Program-made: the position numbers and the translations under genes | Shown here: piece after piece, positions 1 through 8,400 of the stretch | Position numbering within the stretch: position 1 is the first letter of the stretch | How the letters are laid out: each line of letters opens with the position of its first letter | Notes under the pieces: model-generated | The model's input: the letters and a program-made list of their open reading frames with translations, nothing else | Databases searched by the model: none | Told to the model about the DNA's origin: nothing | IMG/VR virus record: IMGVR_UViG_3300037285_000062 | Coordinates: 1-34,542 of that record | Reading direction: 5' to 3' (one strand) | Length of the DNA stretch: 34,542 nucleotides | Source: a virus

Positions 1-264
1 GTAACCGCCCAGGACAGCCTTCCTAATGGTATTGCTTTCAAACCCGACGGTACACGGATGTTCATGCTTGGCCGCACCAGTGATAGTGTGCATCAATACA
101 CAACTATACCAGTGCTTGTAATAAACTGGCCTACTAACATAGTATGGAATAATGCCACACCACCCAATGACACAGAAATGAGTACTAAGATCTTTGAATT
201 TTACACATCGGATAGTGGTACTACTATATACGCTATAGAAAAAATAAATAAAGACAACAGCTAA
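1..264 (+). CDS. C-terminal part of a beta-propeller-like phage structural or fibre protein (5' end outside window)
   Basis: The frame is open from base 1, so this is the last 87 codons of a longer gene. The visible start contains G-I-A-F-K-P-D-G-T-R-M-F, a blade signature of beta-propeller repeats (F-x-P-D-G-x-x-M/L). It is followed by a Tyr- and Thr-rich stretch and then 'FEFYTSDSGTTIYAIEK'. Such propeller repeats are common in large virion or tail-fibre proteins of marine T4-like phages, where they may bind glycans. The next gene, which looks fibre-associated, fits that role. I infer a virion role from context and repeat type only. The number of upstream repeats cannot be seen. The protein ends in a short polar tail (K-I-N-K-D-N-S). 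Confidence 0.6.
   Translation, partial: VTAQDSLPNGIAFKPDGTRMFMLGRTSDSVHQYTTIPVLVINWPTNIVWNNATPPNDTEMSTKIFEFYTSDSGTTIYAIEKINKDNS
243..250 (+). promoter_or_regulatory. Candidate late promoter octamer AATAAATA
   Basis: AATAAATA lies 26 bases before the ATG at 276 and matches the NATAAATA form of the late promoter reported for marine T4-like phages. It overlaps the end of the preceding gene. In an AT-rich genome this could be chance. Confidence 0.3.
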
Positions 265-275
265 GGATTAACATA

Positions 276-932
276 ATGTTTGTAAAGACAGATTTCAATA
301 ATAATATAGTAACCTATCCGTATAATTTGGATAGATTTGTAGAAGACAACAAAAACACCTCGTTGCCAAAATATCTTAATAACAGATTTCTGGCAACTCG
401 CAATGTGTACCCGGTATATTCAACTAATATTCCCGAACATGATAATATAACACAGTTTGCAATTGCAGCAAATACTCCGTATAATACAGAAGAAACTTCG
501 TGGTTACTGGATTGGATAATTGTAGATAAATCGCCCGAACGCATACAGCAAGAGTTTGAAGAATATAAAATAAAATTTAGGAAAGAAATAAATCAAGCAA
601 GAGATACAGCAATATTTCAAGTATTGTATGTCAAAGTCAACGAAACAACTATAGTACCAGTTGATCTAAGGATAGATACTGCTGATATGCAAAACATAGT
701 AAATGTTACTCAAATTGCAACTATTCAACATATGTTATCGGAGACTTCCTTGATTGATTTTAGAGGTTATGATAATGTTATATATAAACTTACTCCGGCT
801 GAAGCAATAGAATTAGGAAAAACTGTAGCTCAAACAAAGTCAGCAGCGTATGCTAAATCCTGGGAATATAAAGATTATCTTAGCACAACAACTACAATTA
901 CCGAAATAAATAATATTCAATTAATATTTTAA
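276..932 (+). CDS. Putative tail-fibre-associated protein with DUF4376-like C-terminal domain
   Basis: This 218-residue protein starts at an ATG preceded by AAGGA at 264-268. The N-terminal half is Asn- and Tyr-rich. The segment from about residue 95 runs E-I-N-Q-A-R-D-T-A, then 'VPVDLRIDTADMQNI', then 'YKLTPAEAIELGKTVAQTK'. This has the layout of DUF4376, a domain found in phage tail-fibre assembly or fibre-tip proteins (helix, 'D-x-x-S/A-D/I-x-x-N-I' element, then a helix with L-T-x-x-E). The neighbour upstream is a fibre-like propeller protein, which supports a fibre or fibre-chaperone role. The exact function is an inference. No membrane segment or signal peptide is visible. Confidence 0.55.
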   Translation: MFVKTDFNNNIVTYPYNLDRFVEDNKNTSLPKYLNNRFLATRNVYPVYSTNIPEHDNITQFAIAANTPYNTEETSWLLDWIIVDKSPERIQQEFEEYKIKFRKEINQARDTAIFQVLYVKVNETTIVPVDLRIDTADMQNIVNVTQIATIQHMLSETSLIDFRGYDNVIYKLTPAEAIELGKTVAQTKSAAYAKSWEYKDYLSTTTTITEINNIQLIF

Positions 933-956
933 TACAAGTAGTCTTAGAGAAAATAA

Positions 957-1388
957 TTAAATCAAGTCAATCAGCTTAAATACAGTTTGGAGTTTTTGCT
1001 GGTTGGCTTTGTTTCTTAATGTATTAGCAAGACCTTGATGTAGAGGTTTGGGCCATTTTCCGAATGTAACCCATGCATATCCGTCATGTTCATTATTAAG
1101 TACTGGTATAAATTCGTGAAATACCACACATAGATATGTGTGAAAGTTAAAATGATCATCGTTGCTGATGAATGTTTCAAGTGGAATTGTTTTTTTAATT
1201 TCAGGAATGGTTCCAATCTCTTCGTGAATTTCTCTTCGTAGCCCTTCCCACGGAGTTTCGGTTTCTTCGTTAGTACCGCCTACTAATCCCCAAACATTAC
1301 TTTGCTTACTCTGGGTCCTATGAAGCAATAAAAACCTATTAGTATCCAACGTATAAAATAGGGCACCTGAACATACAATCTTTTTCAT
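957..1388 (-). CDS. Nudix hydrolase
   Basis: This 143-residue protein carries a complete Nudix box at residues 38-59: G38-x5-E44-x7-R52-E53-x2-E56-E57-x-G59. These residues coordinate the divalent metal and cleave nucleoside diphosphates linked to another moiety. I chose the ATG whose complement is at 1386-1388 (M-K-K-I-V-C-S-G) because the fold's first strand begins there. A longer reading from 1421 would overlap the end of gp15. The gene follows gp15 by nine bases in the same minus-strand operon. T4-like phages carry related small Nudix genes (for example NudE in T4). The substrate (dNTP, ADP-ribose, mRNA cap or sugar nucleotide) cannot be read from the sequence. Confidence 0.85.
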   Translation of the reverse strand: MKKIVCSGALFYTLDTNRFLLLHRTQSKQSNVWGLVGGTNEETETPWEGLRREIHEEIGTIPEIKKTIPLETFISNDDHFNFHTYLCVVFHEFIPVLNNEHDGYAWVTFGKWPKPLHQGLANTLRNKANQQKLQTVFKLIDLI

Positions 1389-1396
1389 ACTAATAG

Positions 1397-2848
1397 TTAG
1401 CCATCGAGGTAAAGCATCCAAGTTCCTCCTGAATATTCACCTTCAAACGACTTGACCCATCCGCTGGTTGTCCATTTGTATTGTACTCCAGTGTTAAGAT
1501 TGTTTGTGTAAATTGGATCAGATGCAGCGCTTGCGTCAAATACAATAATCCAAGATGATCCGTCCCATTCAACAATGTCACCTTCGTTGGCAACAAAGTC
1601 TGAATTGTCTGCGTTCTTCCATGCATCTGCACCGTTTGCGTTTACTTCGTCGCCGATGTTATCGAGCAGTAGTAATCGTAATCCGGATACTAGTCTTTCT
1701 TGTGGATTCCATCTTAGCGGATCGATAATAAAATCGACAGTTGTCCAACTGTCTGGATTTCTTGCTGGCCCGGCTAATATAGTGTTTGACGGAATTGTAT
1801 CAGCGTCCCATAAAATATTTAATATTGTTGCGTCATTGTCGTCAATGGTGATATATCCAACCACATACAAGCCTTGCTCGATTGTTTTAAGCCTAATTTG
1901 ACTAATGCCCGGTTGGTATGTGCCGGGCATAACATCTAACAGTGACTTCCAATTTATCTGACCAACTGTGTTACCGTCGACTAATTTAGCAGTATTGTTT
2001 ATCACAAATGCTCCGTAGTCTTGGTATGTTGTACTTATTATAACTGTTGAGTTGCTTTTGTTTCCAAGACGAAACTCTGTAGTAACATCAACTTCTCCAT
2101 TGCCAGTGTTAGGAAACTCGCCCCGGTCAACTGTTTGGGCTGGCAAGGTATCCTTGTCGAGGTCAACGTCGGCGTCTCCAACTCCTGTTAAAATACTGGA
2201 AATAATATTTGTAATGACTCCGAGTCTTTTAACTTTAGCAGGTGGCGAAATATAAATTGGCGTACTGAAGCTTAGTGTAGCAACATCAATTTCGCTTTCG
2301 GTGCCAACTGGAACAGTTCTGTTACTGAATTCTACTCTGTCTAGGTTAACAACAGTTAAGCTTGTCCAGTCAATAAAGTTATCAGTAGTTTGTATCGGTA
2401 AGCTTGGATTGAACAGCATTAATATTTGTTCTAGAATTTGCAGTTTTTGATCAGTGTTGCTTGACCAAATATCGACATTTAAAGTCATAGTGTACGGCGT
2501 TGGCATAAGTCTTTCAACTGTGTAGTTTTTGCCCTCTGTATTTAGGTATTCGTTGCCGTCAACATCGAATGCTCGTTCTCGAATATTTACTTTACTTACA
2601 AAACTAGAATCACTTGTTCTTGATCTGTCGATGTCCAATCCGGTGACATAAACACTCATCCGCGGAACGCTAATTAGTTTGTTCTCGCTGTTTTCTTTAA
2701 TTAATGACGCGACTTGACGAGTCATGTCGCCGTACATAATAGGGATTTGCTTTATATCGCCGCTACCATTTTCCCAATTGAAATTACTCATCAACCGCAT
2801 TACTTGCGTGATGTATCTTTTTACCTGGCCGTCGTAAAAATGTTGCAT
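1397..2848 (-). CDS. gp15: Tail sheath stabiliser and completion protein, gp15 family, with C-terminal extension
   Basis: The protein has 483 residues. The first ~270 show the gp15 pattern: 'QHFYDGQVKRYITQVMRLMSN' near the N-terminus, 'YGDMTRQVASLIKENSEN', 'FVSKVNIRERAFD', 'SSNTDQKLQILEQI' and 'FNPSLPIQTTDNFIDWT'. gp15 caps the finished tail and joins it to the neck. T4 gp15 has 272 residues, so about 200 extra residues follow. The last ~90 contain Trp-rich segments ('IVEWDGSSWIIVFD', 'VQYKWTTSGWVKSFEG') resembling the modules inserted in this phage's sheath protein, so this part is probably surface exposed. The start overlaps the gp14 stop (TAATG), implying translational coupling. The region between the core and the Trp-rich end is a second unassigned domain. 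Confidence 0.88.
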   Translation of the reverse strand: MQHFYDGQVKRYITQVMRLMSNFNWENGSGDIKQIPIMYGDMTRQVASLIKENSENKLISVPRMSVYVTGLDIDRSRTSDSSFVSKVNIRERAFDVDGNEYLNTEGKNYTVERLMPTPYTMTLNVDIWSSNTDQKLQILEQILMLFNPSLPIQTTDNFIDWTSLTVVNLDRVEFSNRTVPVGTESEIDVATLSFSTPIYISPPAKVKRLGVITNIISSILTGVGDADVDLDKDTLPAQTVDRGEFPNTGNGEVDVTTEFRLGNKSNSTVIISTTYQDYGAFVINNTAKLVDGNTVGQINWKSLLDVMPGTYQPGISQIRLKTIEQGLYVVGYITIDDNDATILNILWDADTIPSNTILAGPARNPDSWTTVDFIIDPLRWNPQERLVSGLRLLLLDNIGDEVNANGADAWKNADNSDFVANEGDIVEWDGSSWIIVFDASAASDPIYTNNLNTGVQYKWTTSGWVKSFEGEYSGGTWMLYLDG

Positions 2849-4002
2849 TAATTGTCTGCCTTTGGTCTAAGCGCCTTCGAAAGGCTCTGTCGTTCTTCAA
2901 CGCTATCGCCTCCGATGTTGTTAACAGTTGTGTTGTTGATAAATGTAGACTTTTGAGTTTGTCTGTCATTGGTATTTGTTAAGGTATGTCTTACGTTGTC
3001 TTCAATTTTAATCCAGCGCTCTCCGTTAAATCTGTATAGTCGATTTGGCAAAAAGTCAGTTCGTAAGATGTAATCGCCGTTGATAGCGTCTGCAGTAAAT
3101 TGGTGACCAACTCCGAAGTATTCTCCGTTTGGTGCCAACCCGTCGCCTAGTAAGTATCCACAGTAGCCCGTCTTTTCTGGAGACTTGCTGATTCTGTCTG
3201 CTAGTATGTTAGAACTAACATCAATAGTTGACATATCGACCAAAATTAGTTCTGGATTTCCATCTGCATCAACTTGTAATGTATAAAAATGACTGGTGTC
3301 GTAACCGCTAAGTCTTGCATCAGTTTCAGCCTGTCCAATTATTGCATTGTTAATTTGCATGTCAGTTTCGTATGTGCTTAACACACTGCCTAAGGTTTCC
3401 GTAGTACCATCACCGACTGGAATATTAAGAATATCGTCGTATTCCTGACTGGCTGTAATTTGTTTTAATTTTACTCTGTACAAGTGTGGATACCAAGTTT
3501 GACTGTATCCTTCGCTTGCTCGTGTTATTTCTTCGACAACATAAAACCTTTTCAGTGCAACCGAATAGTCATTTAATGCATACTCGTCTTCGAGGTGCGG
3601 CAGTTCTACAACATCACCTGCAATTATTTTTCGCCCAACAGTTTTCACAGAACTATTGATGTGGATAGTCAAGTAAAGAATATCATTTGATAAAAATAGA
3701 CCAAATTGACTTAAATTAAAATCATTGTCAGACACGTTGTACACACCTCGTATTCTGCAAACGTCAGTGTCGTATTTTCGATCTCTGTTTTCTAGAAAAA
3801 CAAAGTCCTGAATGTTAAATGGACTGTCGGTGTCGTAGCTTGGGGTACCTGGCGTTACATTTGCATCTATAGGATTTTTTGGTCCTAAGTACTTGTAGAT
3901 GTGTAAGTCAGTGCCTCCTATGGCAAATTGTTCGTAGATAATTCTATCTAGAAATTCGTAGTCTTTGGTTTTTTCTGGTCTATATAAACTGAGTCTCGGC
4001 AT
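2848..4002 (-). CDS. gp14: Probable neck protein, gp14-like
   Basis: This 384-residue protein is first in a minus-strand operon with gp15. Its start has 'FLDRIIYEQFAIGGTDLHIYKYLGP', which has the same layout as the gp14 N-terminal signature (ExIxI-G-x-D-x-Y-Y-L-P in T4). It continues with 'FVFLENRDRKYDTDVCRIRGVYNV', 'AGDVVELPHLEDEY' and 'YSQTWYPHLYRVKLK', which I associate with the large gp14-type proteins of marine T4-like phages. gp14 with gp13 closes the packaged head and binds the tail. The C-terminal third includes 'YRFNGERWIKIED', a Trp motif like those in the sheath. No Shine-Dalgarno precedes the ATG, and a late promoter octamer ends five bases upstream. The gp14 assignment rests on motif memory and gene order. 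Another neck or baseplate protein is possible. Confidence 0.65.
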   Translation of the reverse strand: MPRLSLYRPEKTKDYEFLDRIIYEQFAIGGTDLHIYKYLGPKNPIDANVTPGTPSYDTDSPFNIQDFVFLENRDRKYDTDVCRIRGVYNVSDNDFNLSQFGLFLSNDILYLTIHINSSVKTVGRKIIAGDVVELPHLEDEYALNDYSVALKRFYVVEEITRASEGYSQTWYPHLYRVKLKQITASQEYDDILNIPVGDGTTETLGSVLSTYETDMQINNAIIGQAETDARLSGYDTSHFYTLQVDADGNPELILVDMSTIDVSSNILADRISKSPEKTGYCGYLLGDGLAPNGEYFGVGHQFTADAINGDYILRTDFLPNRLYRFNGERWIKIEDNVRHTLTNTNDRQTQKSTFINNTTVNNIGGDSVEERQSLSKALRPKADN

Positions 4003-4007
4003 ACAGA

Positions 4008-4015
4008 TATTTATC
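4008..4015 (-). promoter_or_regulatory. Late promoter GATAAATA for the gp14-gp15-Nudix operon
   Basis: On the minus strand the octamer GATAAATA is followed by five bases and then the ATG of the gp14-like gene. With T4 late promoter spacing (octamer at about -13 to -6), transcription would start at the A of that ATG, giving a leaderless mRNA. It lies one base from an opposite-strand octamer. Confidence 0.6.
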
Positions 4016-4016
4016 G

Positions 4017-4024
4017 TATAAATA
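4017..4024 (+). promoter_or_regulatory. Late promoter TATAAATA for the gp13-like gene
   Basis: This is a perfect T4 late promoter octamer. It is 15 bases before the ATG at 4040, leaving room for the GGAG ribosome-binding site at 4030-4033. It is back to back with the minus-strand octamer at 4008-4015. Confidence 0.65.
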
Positions 4025-4039
4025 CTGTTGGAGACAACA

Positions 4040-4804
4040 ATGGCTGATAATGATTTAACAACACAAAAACAAGAAGTATTTGACTACGTTTATGACATGC
4101 TCGGCGGCGGCATGGTTGACGTTGAACTAGAACCAAGGAGTTACAACAGCGCATTGACTAGGGCACTAGCACGATATAGACAAAAGTCTGATCACAGTGT
4201 TGAAGAAAGTTATGTTTCGTTGCAGTTTGTTGAAGATCAAAACGAATACATCATGCCACGTGAAATAATGGAAGTTAGACAGATATTTAGAAGAAGTGTA
4301 GGATCACGCAGCGGAGGCGGCGACGGCTCTAGTGTATTCGATCCGTTTAACTTGGCATATACCAACACATACTTAATGGCAGGATCAGGAATGGGCGGCC
4401 TTGCAACCTATGAATTGTTTTCACAGAAGCAAGAACTACTTGCACGCATGTTTGGCGGCAACATAGAATTTAAATGGAACAATACAACAAAGAAACTAAC
4501 CATACTTACACGCCCAAGAGGCGACGAGACTGTGTTGATATATGTTTATAATCATCGCCCAGACAGCCAGTTGTTACAAGATTACTTAGCTAACCAATGG
4601 ATCAAAGATTATACACTAGCTACTTGTAAATACATGTTAGGTGAAGCACGCGAAAAGTTTGCTACTATTGCTGGACCACAAGGCGGCACAAGTCTGAATG
4701 GCGGAAGCCTAAAGGCCGAAGCACAGACCGAAATGGAAAAACTAGACGCCGAGGCAATTCTTGCAGTTGCAGGCGGAAAAGGTTACGGCTTTGTAATTGG
4801 TTAA
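4040..4804 (+). CDS. gp13: Neck protein, gp13-like
   Basis: The protein has 254 residues from the ATG at 4040. That start has GGAG at 4030-4033 with six-base spacing, so the TTG four codons upstream is not needed. Early signature: 'VELEPRSYNSALTRALARYRQKS' and 'EDQNEYIMPREIMEVRQIFRR'. Late signature: 'NQWIKDYTLATCKYMLGEAREKFATIAGPQGG' followed by 'SLNGGSLKAEAQTEMEKL'. This ending matches the gp13 family (W-x-K-D-Y-A, LG-x-x-R-x-K-F, L-N-G, E-A-x-x-E). In T4, gp13 works with gp14 to form the neck that joins the filled head to the tail. Here gp13 and gp14 are transcribed divergently from a shared 37-base gap instead of in the usual tandem order. Confidence 0.75.
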   Translation: MADNDLTTQKQEVFDYVYDMLGGGMVDVELEPRSYNSALTRALARYRQKSDHSVEESYVSLQFVEDQNEYIMPREIMEVRQIFRRSVGSRSGGGDGSSVFDPFNLAYTNTYLMAGSGMGGLATYELFSQKQELLARMFGGNIEFKWNNTTKKLTILTRPRGDETVLIYVYNHRPDSQLLQDYLANQWIKDYTLATCKYMLGEAREKFATIAGPQGGTSLNGGSLKAEAQTEMEKLDAEAILAVAGGKGYGFVIG

Positions 4805-4817
4805 TGATGGTTTTTGG

Positions 4818-4846
4818 TTGACAAAACTCAAATAATCCTTTAATAT
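4818..4846 (+). promoter_or_regulatory. Candidate host sigma-70 promoter
   Basis: TTGACA at 4818-4823 is followed by 17 bases and TAATAT at 4841-4846. The -35 is a perfect consensus and the -10 keeps the key A2 and T6 positions. It sits directly upstream of the kinase gene and suggests early transcription by unmodified host polymerase, unlike the late virion genes on both sides. Confidence 0.5.
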
Positions 4847-4863
4847 AAAAAGAAAGGATTACA

Positions 4864-5370
4864 ATGACTTTACCTAAGATATTAGTTATAGGCCACGGTC
4901 GACATGGCAAAGACACAGTTTGTGAAATATTAGAAGAGAAATATGGATTTAGTTTCGAGAGTAGTTCGCGATTCTGTTCAAAAGCTTTTGTCTACAACGA
5001 GCTAAAGGACAAATACAATTATGATACTGAAGAAGAATGCTACAACGATCGCCATCCTCACCGAGCAGAATGGTATGATGCTATCTGCAATTATAATGTT
5101 CCTGATGCAGCTCGTTTAGGACGAGACATATTTAAAAAACATGACATATATTGTGGATTACGCAGCAAGAAAGAATTCTTTGCAATGCAAAATTCTAACG
5201 TCTTTGATCACGCTGTTTGGGTCGACGGATCAGACCGCCTTCCGTTAGAAGACAAATCGAGCATGACACTGGAACAATGGATGTCAGACTTTACTATTGA
5301 CAATAACGGAACACTTGCTGATCTAGAATTTAACATTGAGAAATTAATGAAAAATTTAATTAACTGCTAG
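4864..5370 (+). CDS. P-loop nucleoside or nucleotide monophosphate kinase-like protein
   Basis: The protein has 168 residues, with AAGGA at 4854-4858 before the ATG. A Walker A loop is at residues 10-18 (G-H-G-R-H-G-K-D-T), directly after a hydrophobic first strand (I-L-V-I). The GK-D-T form and small size resemble the dNMP kinase (T4 gp1) and adenylate-kinase-like families. Asp after Lys is typical of phage deoxynucleotide kinases. The segment 'HPHRAEWYDAICNYN' around residue 62 could form the substrate lid. 'DIYCGLRSKKEFFAM' and 'VWVDGSDR' form later strands. An early-type promoter fits a nucleotide-metabolism role. It is embedded between virion genes. The substrate is unknown. Confidence 0.7.
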   Translation: MTLPKILVIGHGRHGKDTVCEILEEKYGFSFESSSRFCSKAFVYNELKDKYNYDTEEECYNDRHPHRAEWYDAICNYNVPDAARLGRDIFKKHDIYCGLRSKKEFFAMQNSNVFDHAVWVDGSDRLPLEDKSSMTLEQWMSDFTIDNNGTLADLEFNIEKLMKNLINC

Positions 5371-5373
5371 TTT

Positions 5374-5391
5374 AATGGGCTGTAAACCATT
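5374..5391 (+). terminator. Weak hairpin after the kinase gene, possible terminator
   Basis: AATGG (5374-5378) pairs with CCATT (5387-5391) around an eight-base loop and is followed by CTTTATT. The stem is short and the T tract is broken, so this is a weak call. Confidence 0.25.
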
Positions 5392-5402
5392 CTTTATTCG
5401 AT

Positions 5403-5431
5403 GATCTGCTAAATAATATTAACAGCAGATC
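5403..5431 (+). repeat. Perfect inverted repeat in the leader of the sheath gene
   Basis: GATCTGCT (5403-5410) and AGCAGATC (5424-5431) are perfect complements around a 13-base AT-rich loop. There is no T tract. It ends 17 bases before the ATG of gp18, next to the AGGAGA ribosome-binding site at 5435-5440. It could be a transcript-stabilising hairpin, a processing site or an operator. The loop holds a CTAAATAA-like sequence that may be a degenerate late promoter. Confidence 0.5.
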
Positions 5432-5448
5432 CATAGGAGAAGAATACA

Positions 5449-8400
5449 ATGGCATTAGTATCACCGGGCGTACAAGTTTCAATCATCGACGAGAGTTTTT
5501 ATACTCCGGCAGAACCAGGCACCACCCCACTAATCTTTATAGCAACAACTGAAAATAAACCAAACCCAGGCGGCACAGGCATTGCACCAGGAACATTAGC
5601 ATCGAACGCCGAAAAAGTTTACTTGATGAGTTCACAAAGAGAACTTTCCGAAACCTTTGGCGACGCGCTGTTTTATACAGATTTAAATAATAATCCAATA
5701 CACGGTGGAGAGCAAAACGAATACGGATTGCAAGCTGCTTATTCCTTCCTTGGTGTATCGAATAGGGCATTTGTAGTTAGAGCAGACATTGATCTTGCAT
5801 CACTTGACGCAAGCGCAGAAGAGACTGCCGGTAAACCAACTAATGGCGCTTATTGGTTTGACACCGATGACACCCTATACGGAATTTTTGAGTGGAACGC
5901 AGCACCTGCAACTGCAACAAATGGACAAAGCTTTTCAAATAAACTTCCAACTACGATCACTGATACAACCAAAGTTGTTGACTTTGCTGGTGCAGACTAT
6001 ACACCAAAAGGCAGTGTTGGCGCAGTTGGCGACTATGCAGTAGTAGCAGTTACAAATATTAATAAGCTTTGGTACAAAGCAACCGATGGTGTCTGGTACA
6101 TTGTTGGATCAACTGGATGGGTTAACAGTATTCCAACTGTAACCGGAACATCTACTGTTACTGTTGCCGATTCTGAAACATTTACAATCGATGACGGCAG
6201 CGGCGCAATAACACTTAACATTGTTGGAACAGTAGTTGCTGACTTTGTTACACAAATCAATGACGAGACCAACGTCAGCGCAGAACTTGTAAACGGCAGA
6301 CTTGTAATTTACGCTGACGGAACAAATGGAAATAGCCTAGTAATTGGCGGAACAGCTTCCACAACTGGCATTGCATCAGCAACTTACACATTGCCAAAAT
6401 TAACAATTGCACCTCACACCGCAGTTCCGCAGTATAAAACTGGTGGCGATGATGTGAGACCAAGTGGTAGTGTGTGGCTAAAAACTACCACTCCTAACTT
6501 GGGCGCAAACTGGAATGTTAAAGTTTACAATTCAGCAACTGGTGTATGGGCAGGCCAAGCCGCTCCAATTTATTCAACAAATCACGCAGCACTATTTGCA
6601 CTTGACCAAACTGGCGGCGGCGCAAATATATCCGAAGGTAGCCTGTACATTCAAAGCAACGTTGCTGAAGATACAGCACCAACAGGGTCTTTTAAGATCT
6701 ATCGCAAGAATAGTACTGGCGCAACATCAATTACTAGTGCCAAGGTTACTACACAGGTAACAACAGCAACCTACACATTTACAATACAAGAAAGTGTAGT
6801 CGGATCGGCTACTTTAACAAATGCAGCAACAGTATCGTTTGATGCAACAGGCGCAACAACCGATGCAGATGTACTAGCAAATGCAATTAACACAGCTGGA
6901 TTAACTCATGTTACGTCAAGTGTTGACAGCCAAAACCGTGTGATAATCAGTCATAATTTAGGTGGCGAAATCCGTCTTGTTGACACCGACGAAGGATTAA
7001 CTAAAATATTTACAGTGTTTGATGCAGACAATTCGGCATCAACAACTAACTTATATCATGTTCCAGGAACAGATGGCTCCACTAGTCCAGTTGAGTACAT
7101 GGTATCACATTGGAAGGTTCTAAACTACACAGCGAGTGTTGGTGAACCAACAACAACTCCAGCAGACGGCGCGTTATGGTATAGCAGCATTGTTGACGAA
7201 GTTGACATGATGTATCACGACGGCACTGCATGGGTCGGCTACGCGAATGCAGTAGCCGCTGCAAGCCCAGGAGGTCCACTTGTGGCTGCATCCGCTCCAC
7301 TTGAGCAATCAGACGGTACTGCATTAGAAGAAGGTGATCTTTGGATTTCCACAGCAGACATTGAAAACTATCCAACAATCTACCGTCGTACTACTGCTGG
7401 CACATGGGACTTGATTGATAAAACTGATCAAACTAGTGAAAACGGTATACTATTTGCAGATGCACGTTATAATACTGCCGGAGCCAATAGTGATGTTGCA
7501 GGCGACATTGTTGAAATGCTAGCAAGCGACTACTTGGATCCAGACGCACCGGATCCTGCACTTTATCCAAGAGGAATGCTACTTTGGAATCTACGCAGAA
7601 GTGGATTTAATGTCAAGCGTTTTGAACGCGACTACATTGATATCAACGGCCTAAACATTAGACTTGCAGACGAATCAATGAATGGCTATGCTCCTAATCG
7701 TTGGGTTACTGAAAGTGCAAATAATGCAGACGGATCAGGAAGCTTTGGCCGCATTGCGCAGCGTAAGGTAATTGTACAAAAACTACAAGCCGTGGTTAAT
7801 AGCAGCGACGATGCACGTGATTCCGAATCACGTAACTTTAACTTGCTTGCGACTCCTGGATACCCAGAACTAATTGGAGAAATGATCAATCTAAACTTTG
7901 ATAGAGGATTAACAGCATTTGTTATTGGTGACAGCCCTCTTAGACTATCGCCAAACACAACTAAACTTAACAACTGGGCAACCAACGTTGACCTTGTAGT
8001 TGAAGATAACGATGCCGGTCTAGTAAGTAGAGATGAATATTTGGGTGTTTACTACCCTGCAGGATTTACAAGTGACAATTCGGGCAACAACATTGTTGTT
8101 CCAGCAAGTCACATGGTACTAAGAACATTTGCGTTAAATGACCAAGTTGCGTATCCATGGTTTGCACCAGCAGGCACAAGACGCGGTGGTGTAACTAATG
8201 CAACAGCAGCTGGATACATCAGCAACGAAGGCGAATTTGTAAGCATTTCATTAAACGAAGGGCAGAGAAACACATTGCAAGCTAGCAATGTCAATCCAAT
8301 TACATTCTTAGGAGGCTCTGGTCTTGTTATATTTGGACAAAAGACCCGCGCAAGAAATTCAAGCTCGTTAGACAGAGTAAATGTAGCTAGATTAGTAATT

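Noticed and set aside
7082-7985. Minus-strand open frames of ~100 codons inside gp18
   Set aside because: Low-complexity Leu/Arg/Gln shadows of the sheath gene with no ribosome-binding site.
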